Part shown: positions 52,639 to 63,238 of the stretch, in pieces
How the letters are laid out: every line of letters begins with the position of its first letter
How positions within the stretch are numbered: the stretch's first letter is position 1
NCBI RefSeq assembly: GCF_018861065.1
Contig: NZ_JAHKQO010000036.1
Span: forward strand, 87,865 to 151,864
Length of the DNA stretch: 64,000 nt
DNA from: Paraglaciecola arctica
Lineage (GTDB): Bacteria; Pseudomonadota; Gammaproteobacteria; Enterobacterales; Alteromonadaceae
Direction of reading: 5' to 3'
Translations under genes and position numbers: made by a program
The notes under the pieces: generated by a model
Told to the model about the DNA's origin: nothing
Database searches by the model: none
What the model saw: only the letters and a program-made list of their open reading frames with translations

Positions 52639-53971
52639 TGAGACCTCCAGCTTTTATGGTTGTTGCAGGCTCTAACGGCACTTCGCTGATGACGTCTTCA
52701 ATCACAGCGTTAACTTTTTGTTTGGCCTTTTTGGTTAACAGACTTTTTTTACCTTTAGCAGCACTTGCTTTGTTGATAGCTTGAATACCATCTACTCGCA
52801 TTTCAAAATCAATACGTACTAATATTGCCACTGCTATCGACATCACTATCATGCTCGAACCACCGTAACTCAGTAGAGGAAAGGTAAGCCCTTTAGTTGG
52901 CAAAATACCGGCACTCGCTCCAACATTGACTGCTGTTTGCAGACTAAACCAAATGCCAATCGAATAAGCTAAGTAAGCGTCAAATGGGCGTTCCTTTCGT
53001 AACGCTAAATTCCCCATTTTCATGGCTTTCATAACAATCATTAAAATAACAATTAAGACCGTTAAGACACCGGCAAAACCTAGTTCTTCCGCAAGAATAG
53101 CCATGATAAAATCGGTGTGTGCTTCTGGTAAATATTCGAGTTTTTGTAAGCTATTACCTAAACCTTGACCAAACACATCGCCGCGACCATAGGCCATAAG
53201 TGATTGGGTTAACTGATATCCGCTGCCAAAAGGGTCTGCCCACGGGTCAAGAAATGACGTTATTCTGCGTAATCGATACTCTTCAAATACAATTAGCATC
53301 ACTACAGCTAGCGTACCAGCAATAGCCAAACTGAAAAATTGCCAAAGTTTGGCGCCGGCCAAAAATAGTAGCCCAATAGTAGTCAACAACATAACCACTA
53401 CCGTACCCAAATCAGGTTGCAACAATAGTAGTAACGCTAAGGCAAAAAATACTACTAAAGGTTTAATAAATCCTTTTAAGTTTTCGGTTACTTCTTCGTA
53501 GCGGCGCACCAAATACCCAGCTAGATAACAAAAGAAAAACAACTTGGCAGGCTCTGCTGCTTGAATAGTAATAGGGCCAACGACTAACCACCTAGTACTA
53601 CCATTAACACTGCGGCCAATTAACAGCACCGCAACTAACAACACCACAGCCAATAATAACAACCAAACGTTACTCATGCGCCACCAGCGCATCGGAATTT
53701 GCATCACTATCAATGCGCCGATGAGCGCGAGCATAATATAAATGCCATGGCGAATAGCAAAATGAAATGGGTTACCAAACAACCTATCAGCTATTGGCAT
53801 TGAGGCCGAAGTGACCACAACCCATCCGATTGATAACAAAGCCACAGCCAAAAGAAGTAAAGACTGATCATATGGCTTCAGGTTAGCTTTTGTAGCAGTC
53901 TCAGAGTTATCATGCCTAGACATGAATAACAGCCGAAGTGAGTTGCTTTTATTTTCAGCATTCACGCTCAT
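52631..53971 (-). CDS. ftsW: septal peptidoglycan glycosyltransferase FtsW
   Basis: The 446-residue SEDS-family polymerase has about ten membrane segments and makes septal glycan strands with FtsI. Signature stretches are LQPDLGTVVVML, the catalytic-loop region GRGDVFGQGLGNSLQKL, and LSYGGSSMIVMS. A longer frame reaches 54004, but the ATG at 53971 forms an ATGA overlap with the murD stop and removes an unlikely Cys-rich leader, so I chose it. The C-terminal tail of about 40 residues is basic and cytoplasmic. Confidence 0.95.
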   Translation of the reverse strand: MSVNAENKSNSLRLLFMSRHDNSETATKANLKPYDQSLLLLAVALLSIGWVVVTSASMPIADRLFGNPFHFAIRHGIYIMLALIGALIVMQIPMRWWRMSNVWLLLLAVVLLVAVLLIGRSVNGSTRWLVVGPITIQAAEPAKLFFFCYLAGYLVRRYEEVTENLKGFIKPLVVFFALALLLLLQPDLGTVVVMLLTTIGLLFLAGAKLWQFFSLAIAGTLAVVMLIVFEEYRLRRITSFLDPWADPFGSGYQLTQSLMAYGRGDVFGQGLGNSLQKLEYLPEAHTDFIMAILAEELGFAGVLTVLIVILMIVMKAMKMGNLALRKERPFDAYLAYSIGIWFSLQTAVNVGASAGILPTKGLTFPLLSYGGSSMIVMSIAVAILVRIDFEMRVDGIQAINKASAAKGKKSLLTKKAKQKVNAVIEDVISEVPLEPATTIKAGGLND

Positions 53972-55266
53972 ACTGCTAGCTCCTGAACAGCATGGGAAAA
54001 ACAATCCCCCCGTTGCTGGTAACTAACAAACATATCTAGACTGGCACAAGCAGGCGAAAGCAAGACAATATCGCCCGATTGGCTGTGTTTAGCCGCTACT
54101 AATACCGCGTCCTGTATTGTTTCTACCTTTATATTATTGTTATGTAAGGCAGCAATTTTGTCACCGTCTTTACCAAGGGTAATTAGCACGCTAACAAATT
54201 GTGTTAAGCACTGCTTTAACACTGTGAAATCAGCTCCTTTGCCTTCGCCACCTGCGATAAGAATTAGCTTCCCCTTAAGGTTTGAAACCAATCCATTGAT
54301 AGCTGCTAATGTTGCTCCTACATTTGTTGCTTTAGAATCATTGATCCAGCGCACGTTATTGAACATGGAAACGGTTTGGCATCTATGGGGCAAGCCGCCA
54401 AATTTTTGCGCTCCCTGACGAATACTGTCATCGTCTATGCCAAACACTTTTGCTAAAGCCGCAGCAGCTTGGATATTCAACATATTATGGGCGCCAACCA
54501 ATAAACAACTGCCACTTTCTATATATGGCTTGCCGTCTAACAAGATACTCGCGTTATCTTTATCCCATGAGAAGCCTGAACTAGATTGAGATAAACCGTA
54601 GGTTAAGGTCGCTTCGCAGTTTGTTGGGTAAGACAAAATATCGTCTCTGTTACAAACCATAAATTGGCAATTTTGATAGATGCTCAGTTTTATTTGCTGA
54701 TAGCTTGCTAAATTCCCATGGCGATCAAGGTGATCTTCGGTAACGTTCAGTACGGTTGCCGCCAGTGGAGTTAAAGAGTAAGTGGTTTCTAGTTGGAAGC
54801 TAGACAATTCTAGAACAATGACATCAGCGGACTGCTGCAGCAAATCCAAAGCTGGTACGCCAATATTGCCTCCCATTAATACTTTTTTACCCGCAGCTTT
54901 GCACATATCAACTACTAGGTGAGTAACAGTAGACTTACCATTAGACCCCGTGATAGCAATCACTGGAACTTCATTAAATTGAGCAAACAATTCAATATCG
55001 CCCACCACATGTACACCAGCGCTGATGGCTTGTTGAATAGCGGGGGTATAAAAATCTACGCCTGGGCTAAGTACAATCAAGTCAGCTTGAATTAATTTCG
55101 CGATTGATAATTCGCCCAGAACCAAAGGGATATCGAGTTTAAGTGTCAATTCATTGCGGCTGTCCATCGCTGTGACATTGGCTCCTTTAGCTAACAAAAA
55201 CCGTACACAAGATAAGCCAGTAAGGCCCATTCCTATTACAACGATATTTTTGTTAACTAAAGTCAT
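53968..55266 (-). CDS. murD: UDP-MurNAc-L-Ala--D-glutamate ligase MurD
   Basis: The 432-residue Mur ligase adds D-Glu. The N-terminal NIVVIGMGLTGLSCVRFLLAKG binds the uridine nucleotide, AITGSNGKSTVTHL is the ATP loop near residue 112, and LNVTEDHLDRHG and WINDSKATNVGAT complete the site. GTG three codons upstream is also in frame, but the ATG at 55266 matches family starts. The stop overlaps the ftsW start as ATGA. Confidence 0.95.
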   Translation of the reverse strand: MTLVNKNIVVIGMGLTGLSCVRFLLAKGANVTAMDSRNELTLKLDIPLVLGELSIAKLIQADLIVLSPGVDFYTPAIQQAISAGVHVVGDIELFAQFNEVPVIAITGSNGKSTVTHLVVDMCKAAGKKVLMGGNIGVPALDLLQQSADVIVLELSSFQLETTYSLTPLAATVLNVTEDHLDRHGNLASYQQIKLSIYQNCQFMVCNRDDILSYPTNCEATLTYGLSQSSSGFSWDKDNASILLDGKPYIESGSCLLVGAHNMLNIQAAAALAKVFGIDDDSIRQGAQKFGGLPHRCQTVSMFNNVRWINDSKATNVGATLAAINGLVSNLKGKLILIAGGEGKGADFTVLKQCLTQFVSVLITLGKDGDKIAALHNNNIKVETIQDAVLVAAKHSQSGDIVLLSPACASLDMFVSYQQRGDCFSHAVQELAV

Positions 55267-55292
55267 GTTTTTCACGTTTGTTTACTCGACCC

Positions 55293-56375
55293 TTAACGTA
55301 ATTTCAAGGTGGCTAATCCCACCAAAACTAACATTAATGAGATGATCCAAAAGCGCACTATTACCCGTGGTTCTGGCCAACCTTTTAATTCGTAATGATG
55401 ATGGATAGGCGCCATTCTAAAAATCCGTTTGCCACGCATTTTGAATGATCCAACCTGTAAAATTACCGATAAAGTTTCGGCAACAAAAATACCTCCCATA
55501 ATGAATAAAACGATCTCCTGGCGAACCAAAACAGCCAGTATTCCTAATGTGCCACCTAACGCCAACGATCCCACATCACCCATGAATACTTGAGCTGGGT
55601 AAGTGTTAAACCACAAAAAGCCGAGTCCCGCTCCTACTATTGCAGTACAGACAATGACTAGTTCGCTGGTGAGTGGAAGATAGGGAATATTTAAATAAGC
55701 AGAAAAATTGATGTTACCTGTTGCATACGCAAAAATGGCAAAGGCTCCAGCCACTAAAACAACGGGCACAATAGCAAGCCCATCCAAACCGTCAGTGAGA
55801 TTCACTGCATTACTGGTACCTACAATCACGAAGTAGCTGACAACAATAAACAACATTCCCATTTGTGGCATCACGTCTTTAAAAAACGGCACTAATAAAG
55901 CAGTTTCAGCTGGATTTTGTTGACTTGAATACAAGTAAAATGCCACTAAAATGGCGATGACAGACTGCCAAAAATACTTCCATCGTGCGATTAAACCTTT
56001 AGCATCTTTACGAATAACCTTGCGGTAATCATCAACGAAACCAATAATTCCGTAGCTTACTAGAACAAATAACGTGACCCATACATACCTATTGGCCAAA
56101 TCACTCCATAACAAAACACTGGACACTATTGCCGCAAGAATTAACAAGCCGCCCATAGTGGGTGTACCAGATTTAGCCAAATGGGACTCAGGACCATCGT
56201 CTCTGATGGTTTGCCCAATCTGCATTCTCTGTAACCAACGGATCATTTTTGGTCCAATTATCACAGCGATAAGTAAGGCCGTTAAGGTACTCAAAATAGC
56301 GCGCAAGGTTAAGTACGAAAAAACTCGAAACCCCGCGTCAAACTGCTGTAGCCAATCAGCTAACCAAATTAGCAT
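55293..56375 (-). CDS. mraY: phospho-MurNAc-pentapeptide transferase MraY
   Basis: The 360-residue integral membrane enzyme forms lipid I from undecaprenyl phosphate. Ten membrane segments are expected. Landmarks are [23 protein letters not shown] with the catalytic Asp pair, [11 protein letters not shown], and the late [19 protein letters not shown] with the His cluster. The length equals that of E. coli MraY. It overlaps the murF stop by seven bases. Confidence 0.97.
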   Translation of the reverse strand: MLIWLADWLQQFDAGFRVFSYLTLRAILSTLTALLIAVIIGPKMIRWLQRMQIGQTIRDDGPESHLAKSGTPTMGGLLILAAIVSSVLLWSDLANRYVWVTLFVLVSYGIIGFVDDYRKVIRKDAKGLIARWKYFWQSVIAILVAFYLYSSQQNPAETALLVPFFKDVMPQMGMLFIVVSYFVIVGTSNAVNLTDGLDGLAIVPVVLVAGAFAIFAYATGNINFSAYLNIPYLPLTSELVIVCTAIVGAGLGFLWFNTYPAQVFMGDVGSLALGGTLGILAVLVRQEIVLFIMGGIFVAETLSVILQVGSFKMRGKRIFRMAPIHHHYELKGWPEPRVIVRFWIISLMLVLVGLATLKLR

Positions 56376-57778
56376 GCAATTCTCTCCCTAAACCGTTCAA
56401 GCTTTCCCAAGGGGGATTCCTCCAACGCTTTAACCACTAATTCCATACGTGCACTTCGAGAACCTTTTACTAATATGCTGATATCGCATTTTTCCGATAA
56501 TGTTTGTTGATTGATAAATTCAATCATTTGCTCCAAACGACTAAAATGTCGTCCTTGTTCAGCAAAAACATCACTCGCACTTTGACTCAACACACCCAAT
56601 GTAAACAGTTTATCAATACCTTTTTGTTTGGCGTATTCGCCTACTTGCTCATGGTAATAGCGAGCTTTTTCGCCAAGTTCTGCCATATCTCCAAGGATCA
56701 ATATTTTTCTTCCGGCGAAACTCGACAATAAATCAATTGCGGCGTTCACCGAACCAACATTGGCATTGTAAGTGTCATCTAAAATTTTCACTTGATTAGT
56801 CAGGGCTTTAACATGTAATCGACCAGCCACATGGGGCATATCTCGCAAACCCTCGCGCACATCCTGCAAAGTAGCTCCAACTTGTAAAGCAAGTGCGGCT
56901 GCCACCAGCGCATTACTCACATTATGGGCACCGGGTAGAGATAAACTAATAGCGATACGACCTTTCGGTGTGACTAACTCAAACTGAGCACAACCGTCTA
57001 AACCTAGAATGATATCTTCGGCAAACACATCTGCAGCCTTTTCGGCTGAGAAGGTTTGCACCTTATTGTATTTAAGTTTCCCCATCCAAAAGTCAGCAAA
57101 CTGGCTATCTGCGTTAACTATCGCCAAACCTTCTTTTTCTGATAAACCTTTGAAAATTTCACTCTTTGCTCTGGCAACACCAAGCAAGCTACCAAAACCT
57201 TCTAAATGCGCGGCGGCGGCGTTGACTATAGTGGCCACATCAGGCTTAACTAAATTAGTGGTATAGGCAATTTCACCTAGATGATTGGCGCCCATTTCTA
57301 CCACAGCAAATTCGTGATGTTGTTCGAGTCTTAACAATGTCATAGGCACACCTAATTCATTGTTTAAATTACCTTTGGTGGCCAATACTTTTCCGCGGCG
57401 AGATAAGATGGCCGCGACCATTTCTTTGACTGTTGTTTTACCACTGCTGCCAGTAATACCTACAGTTTTAGGCGCCACTTTCGCTTTCACTGCTGCCCCC
57501 AACATGCCAAGTGCTAGAGTGGTATCTTCAACTAAAATATAAGGAAGTTGTGTATCAACATCTTGAGATACAATTAAGGCAATAGCACCTTTACCTTCGG
57601 CTTGTTGAACAAATTTATGACCATCAAAATTGGGGCCTTTTAATGCTAGAAACAAATCCTTAGGCAAGATACTTCTGGTATCAGTACTAACGCCTTCGAT
57701 TACCAACTCCTGCATATTCTGAGCAACTAACTGCCCATTAACTTGTTCCGCAACCCAGGAAAGTGAAACCGGGATCAT
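56369..57778 (-). CDS. murF: UDP-MurNAc-tripeptide--D-Ala-D-Ala ligase MurF
   Basis: The 469-residue Mur ligase adds D-Ala-D-Ala to the tripeptide. The ATP loop [17 protein letters not shown] lies near 110, [14 protein letters not shown] and [12 protein letters not shown] follow, and [17 protein letters not shown] forms the C-terminal active site. It starts in a 4-base overlap with the murE stop (ATGA) and its stop overlaps the mraY start, so the three are coupled. Confidence 0.96.
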   Translation of the reverse strand: MIPVSLSWVAEQVNGQLVAQNMQELVIEGVSTDTRSILPKDLFLALKGPNFDGHKFVQQAEGKGAIALIVSQDVDTQLPYILVEDTTLALGMLGAAVKAKVAPKTVGITGSSGKTTVKEMVAAILSRRGKVLATKGNLNNELGVPMTLLRLEQHHEFAVVEMGANHLGEIAYTTNLVKPDVATIVNAAAAHLEGFGSLLGVARAKSEIFKGLSEKEGLAIVNADSQFADFWMGKLKYNKVQTFSAEKAADVFAEDIILGLDGCAQFELVTPKGRIAISLSLPGAHNVSNALVAAALALQVGATLQDVREGLRDMPHVAGRLHVKALTNQVKILDDTYNANVGSVNAAIDLLSSFAGRKILILGDMAELGEKARYYHEQVGEYAKQKGIDKLFTLGVLSQSASDVFAEQGRHFSRLEQMIEFINQQTLSEKCDISILVKGSRSARMELVVKALEESPLGKLERFRERIAC

Positions 57779-59337
57779 ACTTTTTTCCCCTTTTGAAGAA
57801 GTGCTACAAACTGACGTTCATCGTACGCCACCGTTTGTGTTCCTATTATTTGATAATTTTCATGGCCTTTACCCGCGACCAAAATCATATCGCCAGCTGA
57901 TGCTTGCGTAGCAGCTAACTTAATCGCTGTTTTTCGGTCATGTTCAACTTGGATAGATTGGGGGTAGGCACAGCCCGATAAGATGTCGTTTATTATGTCT
58001 TGAGGGGTTTCACTGCGCACGTTGTCATCGGTCACAATAACCTTGTCAGACAACCTTTCAGCAATCTCTCCCATCAAAGCACGTTTGCCTACATCACGAT
58101 CGCCGCCACAGCCAAACACACAATATAACTTTCCATCGCAGTGCTGCTTAGTCGCCATTAGTGCTTTTTCTAGGGCATCTGGAGTGTGGGCGTAGTCCAC
58201 GACTATAGTGGCTTGGTTTTGACGGCTATATAGCTCCATTCTTCCCGCTACTGGTTTAAGCTTTTGAACAATGTAAGCAATCTGTTTGAGACTTTTACCT
58301 AAACACAATTGGCTACAAATAGCGGCTAACACATTAGCCACATTAAAGTCAGCTAGTAAGCATAAGCGCAGTTCGCAGTCTCCCCAAGAGGATTGCAACG
58401 TAAGCGCAATACCGTCAGTGGTATAACGCACGTTATTTGCCACACAATAGCGATATTCACTGGGTAAGTCCGTTGCACTGATATTCTGGCCAAAAAGCAC
58501 CACTGTGGTTTGCTCCGGCATATTGACTAGCCAGTTTTTATGTTCAGGATCATTCACATTAAGCACAGCATAAGCCAGACCTGGTTGCTGTAATAAAAGC
58601 TGTTTTGCTAAAGCGTATTCAGCCATAGAGCCGTGATAGTCGAGGTGGTCACGGCTTAGGTTGGTAAAGACCGCGATGTCAGTCTTAACCGCTTTTATGC
58701 GGTTTTGTACTAAGGCATGTGAGGAAGCTTCCATTGCTACTTGGAATGCCCCTTCATTAACAAATTCAGCTAGTAGCCGTTGTATGCTGATAGCATCGGG
58801 AGTGGTATTCACCGTGTTTTCTTGGGTTTCAAACTCAGCATTGGATGAATACATACCCGCACCTAAGGTGCCAATAGATGCAGCTTGCTCTCCCATTAAG
58901 TTCGCCAGTTGACTGGTTAACTGCACGGTTGAAGTTTTACCATTAGTACCGGTCACTGCGATAATTGACATCGAGTTAGCTGGGTGTTGATAGAATTGAG
59001 CAGCCAATTCTGAAAGTTTTTCAGGCAATTGAAAAAACCACACTATGACACTTTGTTCACGCATCTCTACTTGACCATGACTGCTTTTATCGTCACATTG
59101 CGCCACTATCACTTTGGCACCTAAGCTAATCGCTTGGGGAATAAAATTTCGTCCATCTAACGCATGACCATTGAGGGCGATAAAGGCTTTATGTATAGCC
59201 ACATCTCGACTGTCTAACACCAGTTCGCTGATCATAATGTCCGGTGCATCAATGCCAAAATGTGCCATAAGGGGCTTGATGCTCTGGTCAAACACCTCGG
59301 GAAATTGTTTATTAATGCTGACCATATCAACCTGCAT
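57775..59337 (-). CDS. murE: UDP-MurNAc-tripeptide ligase MurE (meso-DAP type)
   Basis: The 520-residue Mur ligase adds the third stem residue. ATP-binding VTGTNGKTSTVQLTSQL, NLSRDHLDYHGSM and VDYAHTPDALEKAL are typical. The meso-DAP-selecting motif, DNPR in E. coli, reads DNVR here (residues 438-441): the Arg is kept and the Pro is replaced by Val. Meso-DAP use is therefore still likely. The start is uncertain. The ATG at 59337 has GGAGG upstream and overlaps the ftsI stop by 11 bases; another ATG at 59325 directly after that stop also has AGG at good spacing. Confidence 0.93.
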   Translation of the reverse strand: MQVDMVSINKQFPEVFDQSIKPLMAHFGIDAPDIMISELVLDSRDVAIHKAFIALNGHALDGRNFIPQAISLGAKVIVAQCDDKSSHGQVEMREQSVIVWFFQLPEKLSELAAQFYQHPANSMSIIAVTGTNGKTSTVQLTSQLANLMGEQAASIGTLGAGMYSSNAEFETQENTVNTTPDAISIQRLLAEFVNEGAFQVAMEASSHALVQNRIKAVKTDIAVFTNLSRDHLDYHGSMAEYALAKQLLLQQPGLAYAVLNVNDPEHKNWLVNMPEQTTVVLFGQNISATDLPSEYRYCVANNVRYTTDGIALTLQSSWGDCELRLCLLADFNVANVLAAICSQLCLGKSLKQIAYIVQKLKPVAGRMELYSRQNQATIVVDYAHTPDALEKALMATKQHCDGKLYCVFGCGGDRDVGKRALMGEIAERLSDKVIVTDDNVRSETPQDIINDILSGCAYPQSIQVEHDRKTAIKLAATQASAGDMILVAGKGHENYQIIGTQTVAYDERQFVALLQKGKKV

Positions 59338-61165
59338 TAGCGGCCCCTCCACTCGCACTAGTAGATGAAACTGCTATTGACGAAACCGTCTTGTCATCAG
59401 GAGGAACATTTAGCATTTGCAAACTGGCAGCCATGATTTTGGCGAAAACCGGAGCCGCTGTTTGACCAGCATAATAAAGTTCACCTTTAGGCTCATTGAT
59501 TAAGATAACGACGGCTAATTGAGGGTCAGATACTGGAGCAACCCCCGCAAAAATATTGACGTATTCCTCTCCGTAACCATTGGCTATGGCTTTACGACTG
59601 GTACCTGTTTTGCCAGCAACTCTATACCCCGGCACATTGGCTTGCTCTGCAGAGCCATTTTTTTCGGTGACAGTTTCCATCATTTGCAATATTTGTTGAG
59701 TTGATTGAGCACTAATAACACGTTCACTTTCAACTGGAGCATCGGGTTTGATAATACTCAAGGGACGACGTATACCACCGTCGCCTAAAATGCTATACAT
59801 TCTAGCTAACTGTAACGCGGTAACCGAAATACCATAACCAAAAGACAAAGTGGACAACTCAAAATCAGACCAACGAGGGCGGTCACTGAAAATACCGTTA
59901 ATTTCACCAAGTAAGTTCGCGCCACTACCACTCATTAATCCGACGTTGTAAAACATATCCAGTAAAAATTCTTTAGGTACCGACAAGGCCAATTTCGAAG
60001 TCCCCATATTGCTCGACTTACGAATAATTTCGGTTAAATCAATTTCACCATAGTTACGTGAATCCCTCACTATGTTGCCACCTAAGTGCATCCAACCAGG
60101 GGAGGTATCTACCAAAGTTTCTGTGTCGGCGGTTCCAAACTCCAACGCGCTTAATACTGCGAGCGGTTTAATTGAGGAGCCCGGTTCGTAGGCGTCAGTT
60201 ACGGCTCGATTGCGAATTCTATGGGCCGACACTCCGGCTCGATTATTGGGGTTATAAGAAGGACTATTAACTAAGGCGAGGATTTCTCCTGTACTTACCG
60301 CCACAACAACCGCAGACCCTGAGGTCGCTTTGTAATATTGAACCGCTTGCTTTAGTTCTTTATAGGCTAGAGCTTGAATTCGTTGGTCAATGGTTAATTG
60401 AATATTTTGCGGCTCTTTGCCTTCTTCAGACTCAATTAGCTCAACCATTCTCCCTTTGCCGTCGCGACGTATTTTCCTTGAACCTTGCGAGCCAGCCAGC
60501 CACTTGTTGTATAACTTTTCAATACCTTCGATACCAGCATCGTCGACGTTTGTAAATCCAACAACATGAGCTGATACTTCGCCACTTGGGTAATAACGTC
60601 TCGATTCATCACGTAGATATATTCCAGCCAGCTTTAATTCTTCAACGTAATCAGCCATAGCGGGTGAAACTTGGCGCTGGATGTAAACAAAACGCTTTTC
60701 TGGGTTGCTCACTTTTTCTTTCAGCTTACGCACGTCTTGGCCTAATACTTCTGCCAAGGCCTGCCAGCGTTTTTTGTTTTCACGTTGCCTAGCTTGCAAA
60801 TTAAAACTGGGGTCATCTTTTGCTTTTTGTTGCGTTTCTTGCTCAGCTTCAGCAATGGCTTTAGGGTCTGCCCAAATTGCTCGCACCGGCACACTGACCG
60901 CCAATTGTTGTCCATTACGATCAACAATCAATCCGCGATGCAATGGGTTAGCTCGGGTACGTAGTGTGCGGCTATCACCTTGTTTGATTAATAAATCAGG
61001 TGAGACTACTTGTATGTATGCAGCGCGAATTCCTAAGCCAACAAAAACCAATAGAATTGCTACAACCACCACAACAAAACGCCAATGTAGGAAACTCGGC
61101 ACACTATTGACCTTAGCTTGATTGGATCTATTCTGCTTTTGTGACTGGCGATTAACAGTATTCAT
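59327..61165 (-). CDS. ftsI: septal transpeptidase FtsI (PBP3)
   Basis: The 612-residue class B penicillin-binding protein cross-links septal peptidoglycan. One membrane segment (about 29-49) anchors it. The dimerisation or pedestal domain follows, then the transpeptidase motifs SSIK (Ser330 to Lys333), SSN (384-386) and KTGT (519-522). Residues 100-150 form a charged, Gln-rich helical insert. The stop lies inside the murE start region, giving a translational overlap. The start overlaps the ftsL stop by four bases. Confidence 0.96.
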   Translation of the reverse strand: MNTVNRQSQKQNRSNQAKVNSVPSFLHWRFVVVVVAILLVFVGLGIRAAYIQVVSPDLLIKQGDSRTLRTRANPLHRGLIVDRNGQQLAVSVPVRAIWADPKAIAEAEQETQQKAKDDPSFNLQARQRENKKRWQALAEVLGQDVRKLKEKVSNPEKRFVYIQRQVSPAMADYVEELKLAGIYLRDESRRYYPSGEVSAHVVGFTNVDDAGIEGIEKLYNKWLAGSQGSRKIRRDGKGRMVELIESEEGKEPQNIQLTIDQRIQALAYKELKQAVQYYKATSGSAVVVAVSTGEILALVNSPSYNPNNRAGVSAHRIRNRAVTDAYEPGSSIKPLAVLSALEFGTADTETLVDTSPGWMHLGGNIVRDSRNYGEIDLTEIIRKSSNMGTSKLALSVPKEFLLDMFYNVGLMSGSGANLLGEINGIFSDRPRWSDFELSTLSFGYGISVTALQLARMYSILGDGGIRRPLSIIKPDAPVESERVISAQSTQQILQMMETVTEKNGSAEQANVPGYRVAGKTGTSRKAIANGYGEEYVNIFAGVAPVSDPQLAVVILINEPKGELYYAGQTAAPVFAKIMAASLQMLNVPPDDKTVSSIAVSSTSASGGAANAG

Positions 61166-61482
61166 TTGATACGCACCACGACTTCGTCACTGGGCAGCGG
61201 ACGGTGCATATTGAGCTCACTTTTTACCAGTGATTCAATACGGTTGTGTTCAGTTAATGCGCTTTGTTCAAGGACTAAATGACGCCACTCGACATCAAGC
61301 TGATCCTTCTCTTGCATAAGACGTTCAATGGCAATCGACATTTGTCTATTATGGTGAGCACTCAGTATCACTAACCCAGCACTAACTAAGAGTGCTAGAA
61401 ACAACAAAACCCGCACTGGATGGCGGGCTAAATCAGCAGCTACAAAACTGAAGAGATTAAAGTTGGTGTTGTGACCACTCAT
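61162..61482 (-). CDS. ftsL: cell division protein FtsL
   Basis: The 106-residue bitopic protein has a membrane segment at about 21-40 ([20 protein letters not shown]) and a periplasmic coiled coil at about 45-95 that pairs with FtsB and contacts FtsQ, FtsW and FtsI. FtsL sequences diverge quickly, so the call relies on size, topology and position between rsmH and ftsI. Both ends overlap neighbours by four bases. Confidence 0.92.
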   Translation of the reverse strand: MSGHNTNFNLFSFVAADLARHPVRVLLFLALLVSAGLVILSAHHNRQMSIAIERLMQEKDQLDVEWRHLVLEQSALTEHNRIESLVKSELNMHRPLPSDEVVVRIK

Positions 61483-62414
61483 AACTTTTCAGCCACCCTT
61501 AACACCGAACTTCGTGCCCGAACATTTCTTTTCAATTCATCGGCCGAGGGTTTAATTGCCTTTCCTATAGGCTTCATAGCCTTTGAAGCGTCTATTTCTG
61601 CTTGCAGTATAGGCATGCCATGAGGTACATCAAGACCCCGACTCTGCTCCCGCACAAAACGTTTCACTAGGCGATCTTCTAATGAGTGAAAGCTAATTAC
61701 CGCCAAACGCCCTTGTGGAGCTAAGGTATTTAACGCCGCTTTGAGGCCGGTTTTGATTTCGTCTAATTCGCTGTTGACATAAATACGTATCGCTTGAAAA
61801 CTTCGAGTAGCCGGATGTTTAAACTTATCTTTTACTGGTACGGCTAAATCAATAATTTCGGCAAGTTGAGCAGTATCGGTTATAGGCGCAATTTGACGAG
61901 CATTCACAATACCGTGGGCAATGCGTTTACCAAATTTTTCTTCACCAAACTCCTTGATAACTTGGGTAATATCTTGCTCTTCGGCAACCGCTAACCACTG
62001 GGCTGCGCTTAAACCTCTAGTGGTATCCATTCGCATATCTAGTGGTCCGTTACGCATAAAACTGAAACCACGGTCAGCATCATCAAGCTGTGGTGAAGAC
62101 ACCCCTAGATCCATTAAGATGCCATCAACTTTTCCGATCAACCCTAACTCTTCAGCTACGACTTGCAACTCTGAAAACGGACGATGATGAATTGAAAAAC
62201 GCGGGTCATCAGCCAAAGACTTAGCGGCTTCGATTGCACTAAGATCACGATCGATGGCGATCAACTGCCCTTTAGATGATAAAACCTTGAGGATCTCCCT
62301 AGAATGACCTCCACGGCCAAAAGTCGCATCCATGTATATGCCATCAGGATTAATGGCTAGACCATCAATGGATTCCTGCAACAATACAGATAGATGTGAA
62401 AAATCGTTTTCCAT
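61479..62414 (-). CDS. rsmH: 16S rRNA m4C1402 methyltransferase RsmH (MraW)
   Basis: The 311-residue SAM-dependent enzyme methylates N4 of C1402 in 16S rRNA. It starts with [15 protein letters not shown], binds SAM through [16 protein letters not shown], and has [20 protein letters not shown] and the late [16 protein letters not shown], all diagnostic of MraW. It starts at the base where mraZ ends (one shared base) and overlaps ftsL by four bases. Confidence 0.97.
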   Translation of the reverse strand: MENDFSHLSVLLQESIDGLAINPDGIYMDATFGRGGHSREILKVLSSKGQLIAIDRDLSAIEAAKSLADDPRFSIHHRPFSELQVVAEELGLIGKVDGILMDLGVSSPQLDDADRGFSFMRNGPLDMRMDTTRGLSAAQWLAVAEEQDITQVIKEFGEEKFGKRIAHGIVNARQIAPITDTAQLAEIIDLAVPVKDKFKHPATRSFQAIRIYVNSELDEIKTGLKAALNTLAPQGRLAVISFHSLEDRLVKRFVREQSRGLDVPHGMPILQAEIDASKAMKPIGKAIKPSADELKRNVRARSSVLRVAEKL

Positions 62415-62872
62415 TAAAGTGAAAAATCCTGAAGTCGTTCGGTCAATTCAAAATTCGCTTCTTGTTCTGTGGCTACATCCAAATTGATTTGTTGTTGCCA
62501 CACCTCAGCATCCCAAATCTCAAACTTATTAAATTGACCCACTAGCATAATTTGTTTGTCGAGTTTGGCGTGTTGACGCAGAGGCGCTCCCAGCAGAAAA
62601 CGGCCGTTTTTATCCATCTCACCTTCGTTTGCATAACCCAGCAGTAAACGCTGCATTCTGCGCTCGTGAGGGTTCATACTAGAAAGACGGCTTAATTTGA
62701 GTTCAATTTCTTCCCATTCAGGGAGTGGGTAAAGCAGCAAACAAGGTTGTTGTGTGTCGATAGTGCAAACTAGCTGTCCCTGACAATCATCCAGCAAGGA
62801 CTGCCTATACCTTGTAGGTATAGTCACTCGACCTTTAACGTCTAGATTGATTGCATTAGCGCCGCGGAACAT
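62414..62872 (-). CDS. mraZ: transcriptional regulator MraZ
   Basis: The 152-residue protein is the DNA-binding first gene product of the dcw cluster. Two AbrB-like repeats are visible: [19 protein letters not shown] near the start and [18 protein letters not shown] in the middle. MraZ forms a ring and binds TGGG-type direct repeats upstream of its own gene, repressing the cluster in E. coli. A matching repeat array is present at 62981-63013. The gene is leftward, and a long T-run on the plus strand lies next to its start. Confidence 0.96.
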   Translation of the reverse strand: MFRGANAINLDVKGRVTIPTRYRQSLLDDCQGQLVCTIDTQQPCLLLYPLPEWEEIELKLSRLSSMNPHERRMQRLLLGYANEGEMDKNGRFLLGAPLRQHAKLDKQIMLVGQFNKFEIWDAEVWQQQINLDVATEQEANFELTERLQDFSL

Positions 62873-62980
62873 GATTCCCCTAACCTTTTTTTATTTTTAT
62901 CTATCGAAAATTAACTAGTAAAGACAACACTAAACAGAATCTGAATTTATATTTTTAATGTTTTTATTGGGATTTCTTAA

Positions 62981-63013
62981 CCCATTAGATCCACTTTATG
63001 CCACTTTTACCCA
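62981..63013 (-). promoter_or_regulatory. MraZ-binding direct repeats
   Basis: On the minus strand, the boxes TGGG, TGGC, TGGA and TGGG occupy 63010-63013, 63000-63003, 62990-62993 and 62981-62984. The spacing is 10, 10 and 9 bases. E. coli MraZ recognises TGGGN repeats with 10-base period, so this is the expected autoregulatory site, about 110-140 bases upstream of mraZ. Confidence 0.6.
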
Positions 63014-63014
63014 C

Positions 63015-63044
63015 GATAGACAGTTTAGGTACCACCCGTCTATC
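63015..63044. other. GATAGAC inverted repeat next to the MraZ repeats
   Basis: GATAGAC (63015-63021) and GTCTATC (63038-63044) are perfect 7-base arms around a 16-base loop that contains GGTACC. It abuts the first MraZ box and may be part of the mraZ promoter or an end hairpin for the neighbouring region. Confidence 0.35.
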
Positions 63045-63109
63045 ATGTCAAGGACTAAAAGTAGCTATTTGCTCGGATTCGAGGCCTTGTTATCAGTGGA
63101 TTTATAGAA

Positions 63110-63238
63110 GTGTCTGAATTAGTAGATAAAACCTACAGACTGGCGCAATTTGGTAACGGTAAAAATATCAGAAGGGTTATTTTTAATAATAAGGAAAGAA
63201 CACAAGCTCTTAGTAGGTTAGAAGTTTTAGTTGCTTAA
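63110..63238 (+). CDS. possible short ORF or gene remnant, 42 codons
   Basis: A GTG-started frame codes a basic peptide rich in Arg, Lys and Leu (starting SELVDKTYRLAQFGNGKNIRR). No ribosome binding site precedes it, and the open frame continues 16 codons further upstream without ATG. Its end overlaps the end of the leftward partial gene by four bases. It may be a remnant of a larger gene or a chance ORF. I recognise no family. Confidence 0.25.
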   Translation: MSELVDKTYRLAQFGNGKNIRRVIFNNKERTQALSRLEVLVA

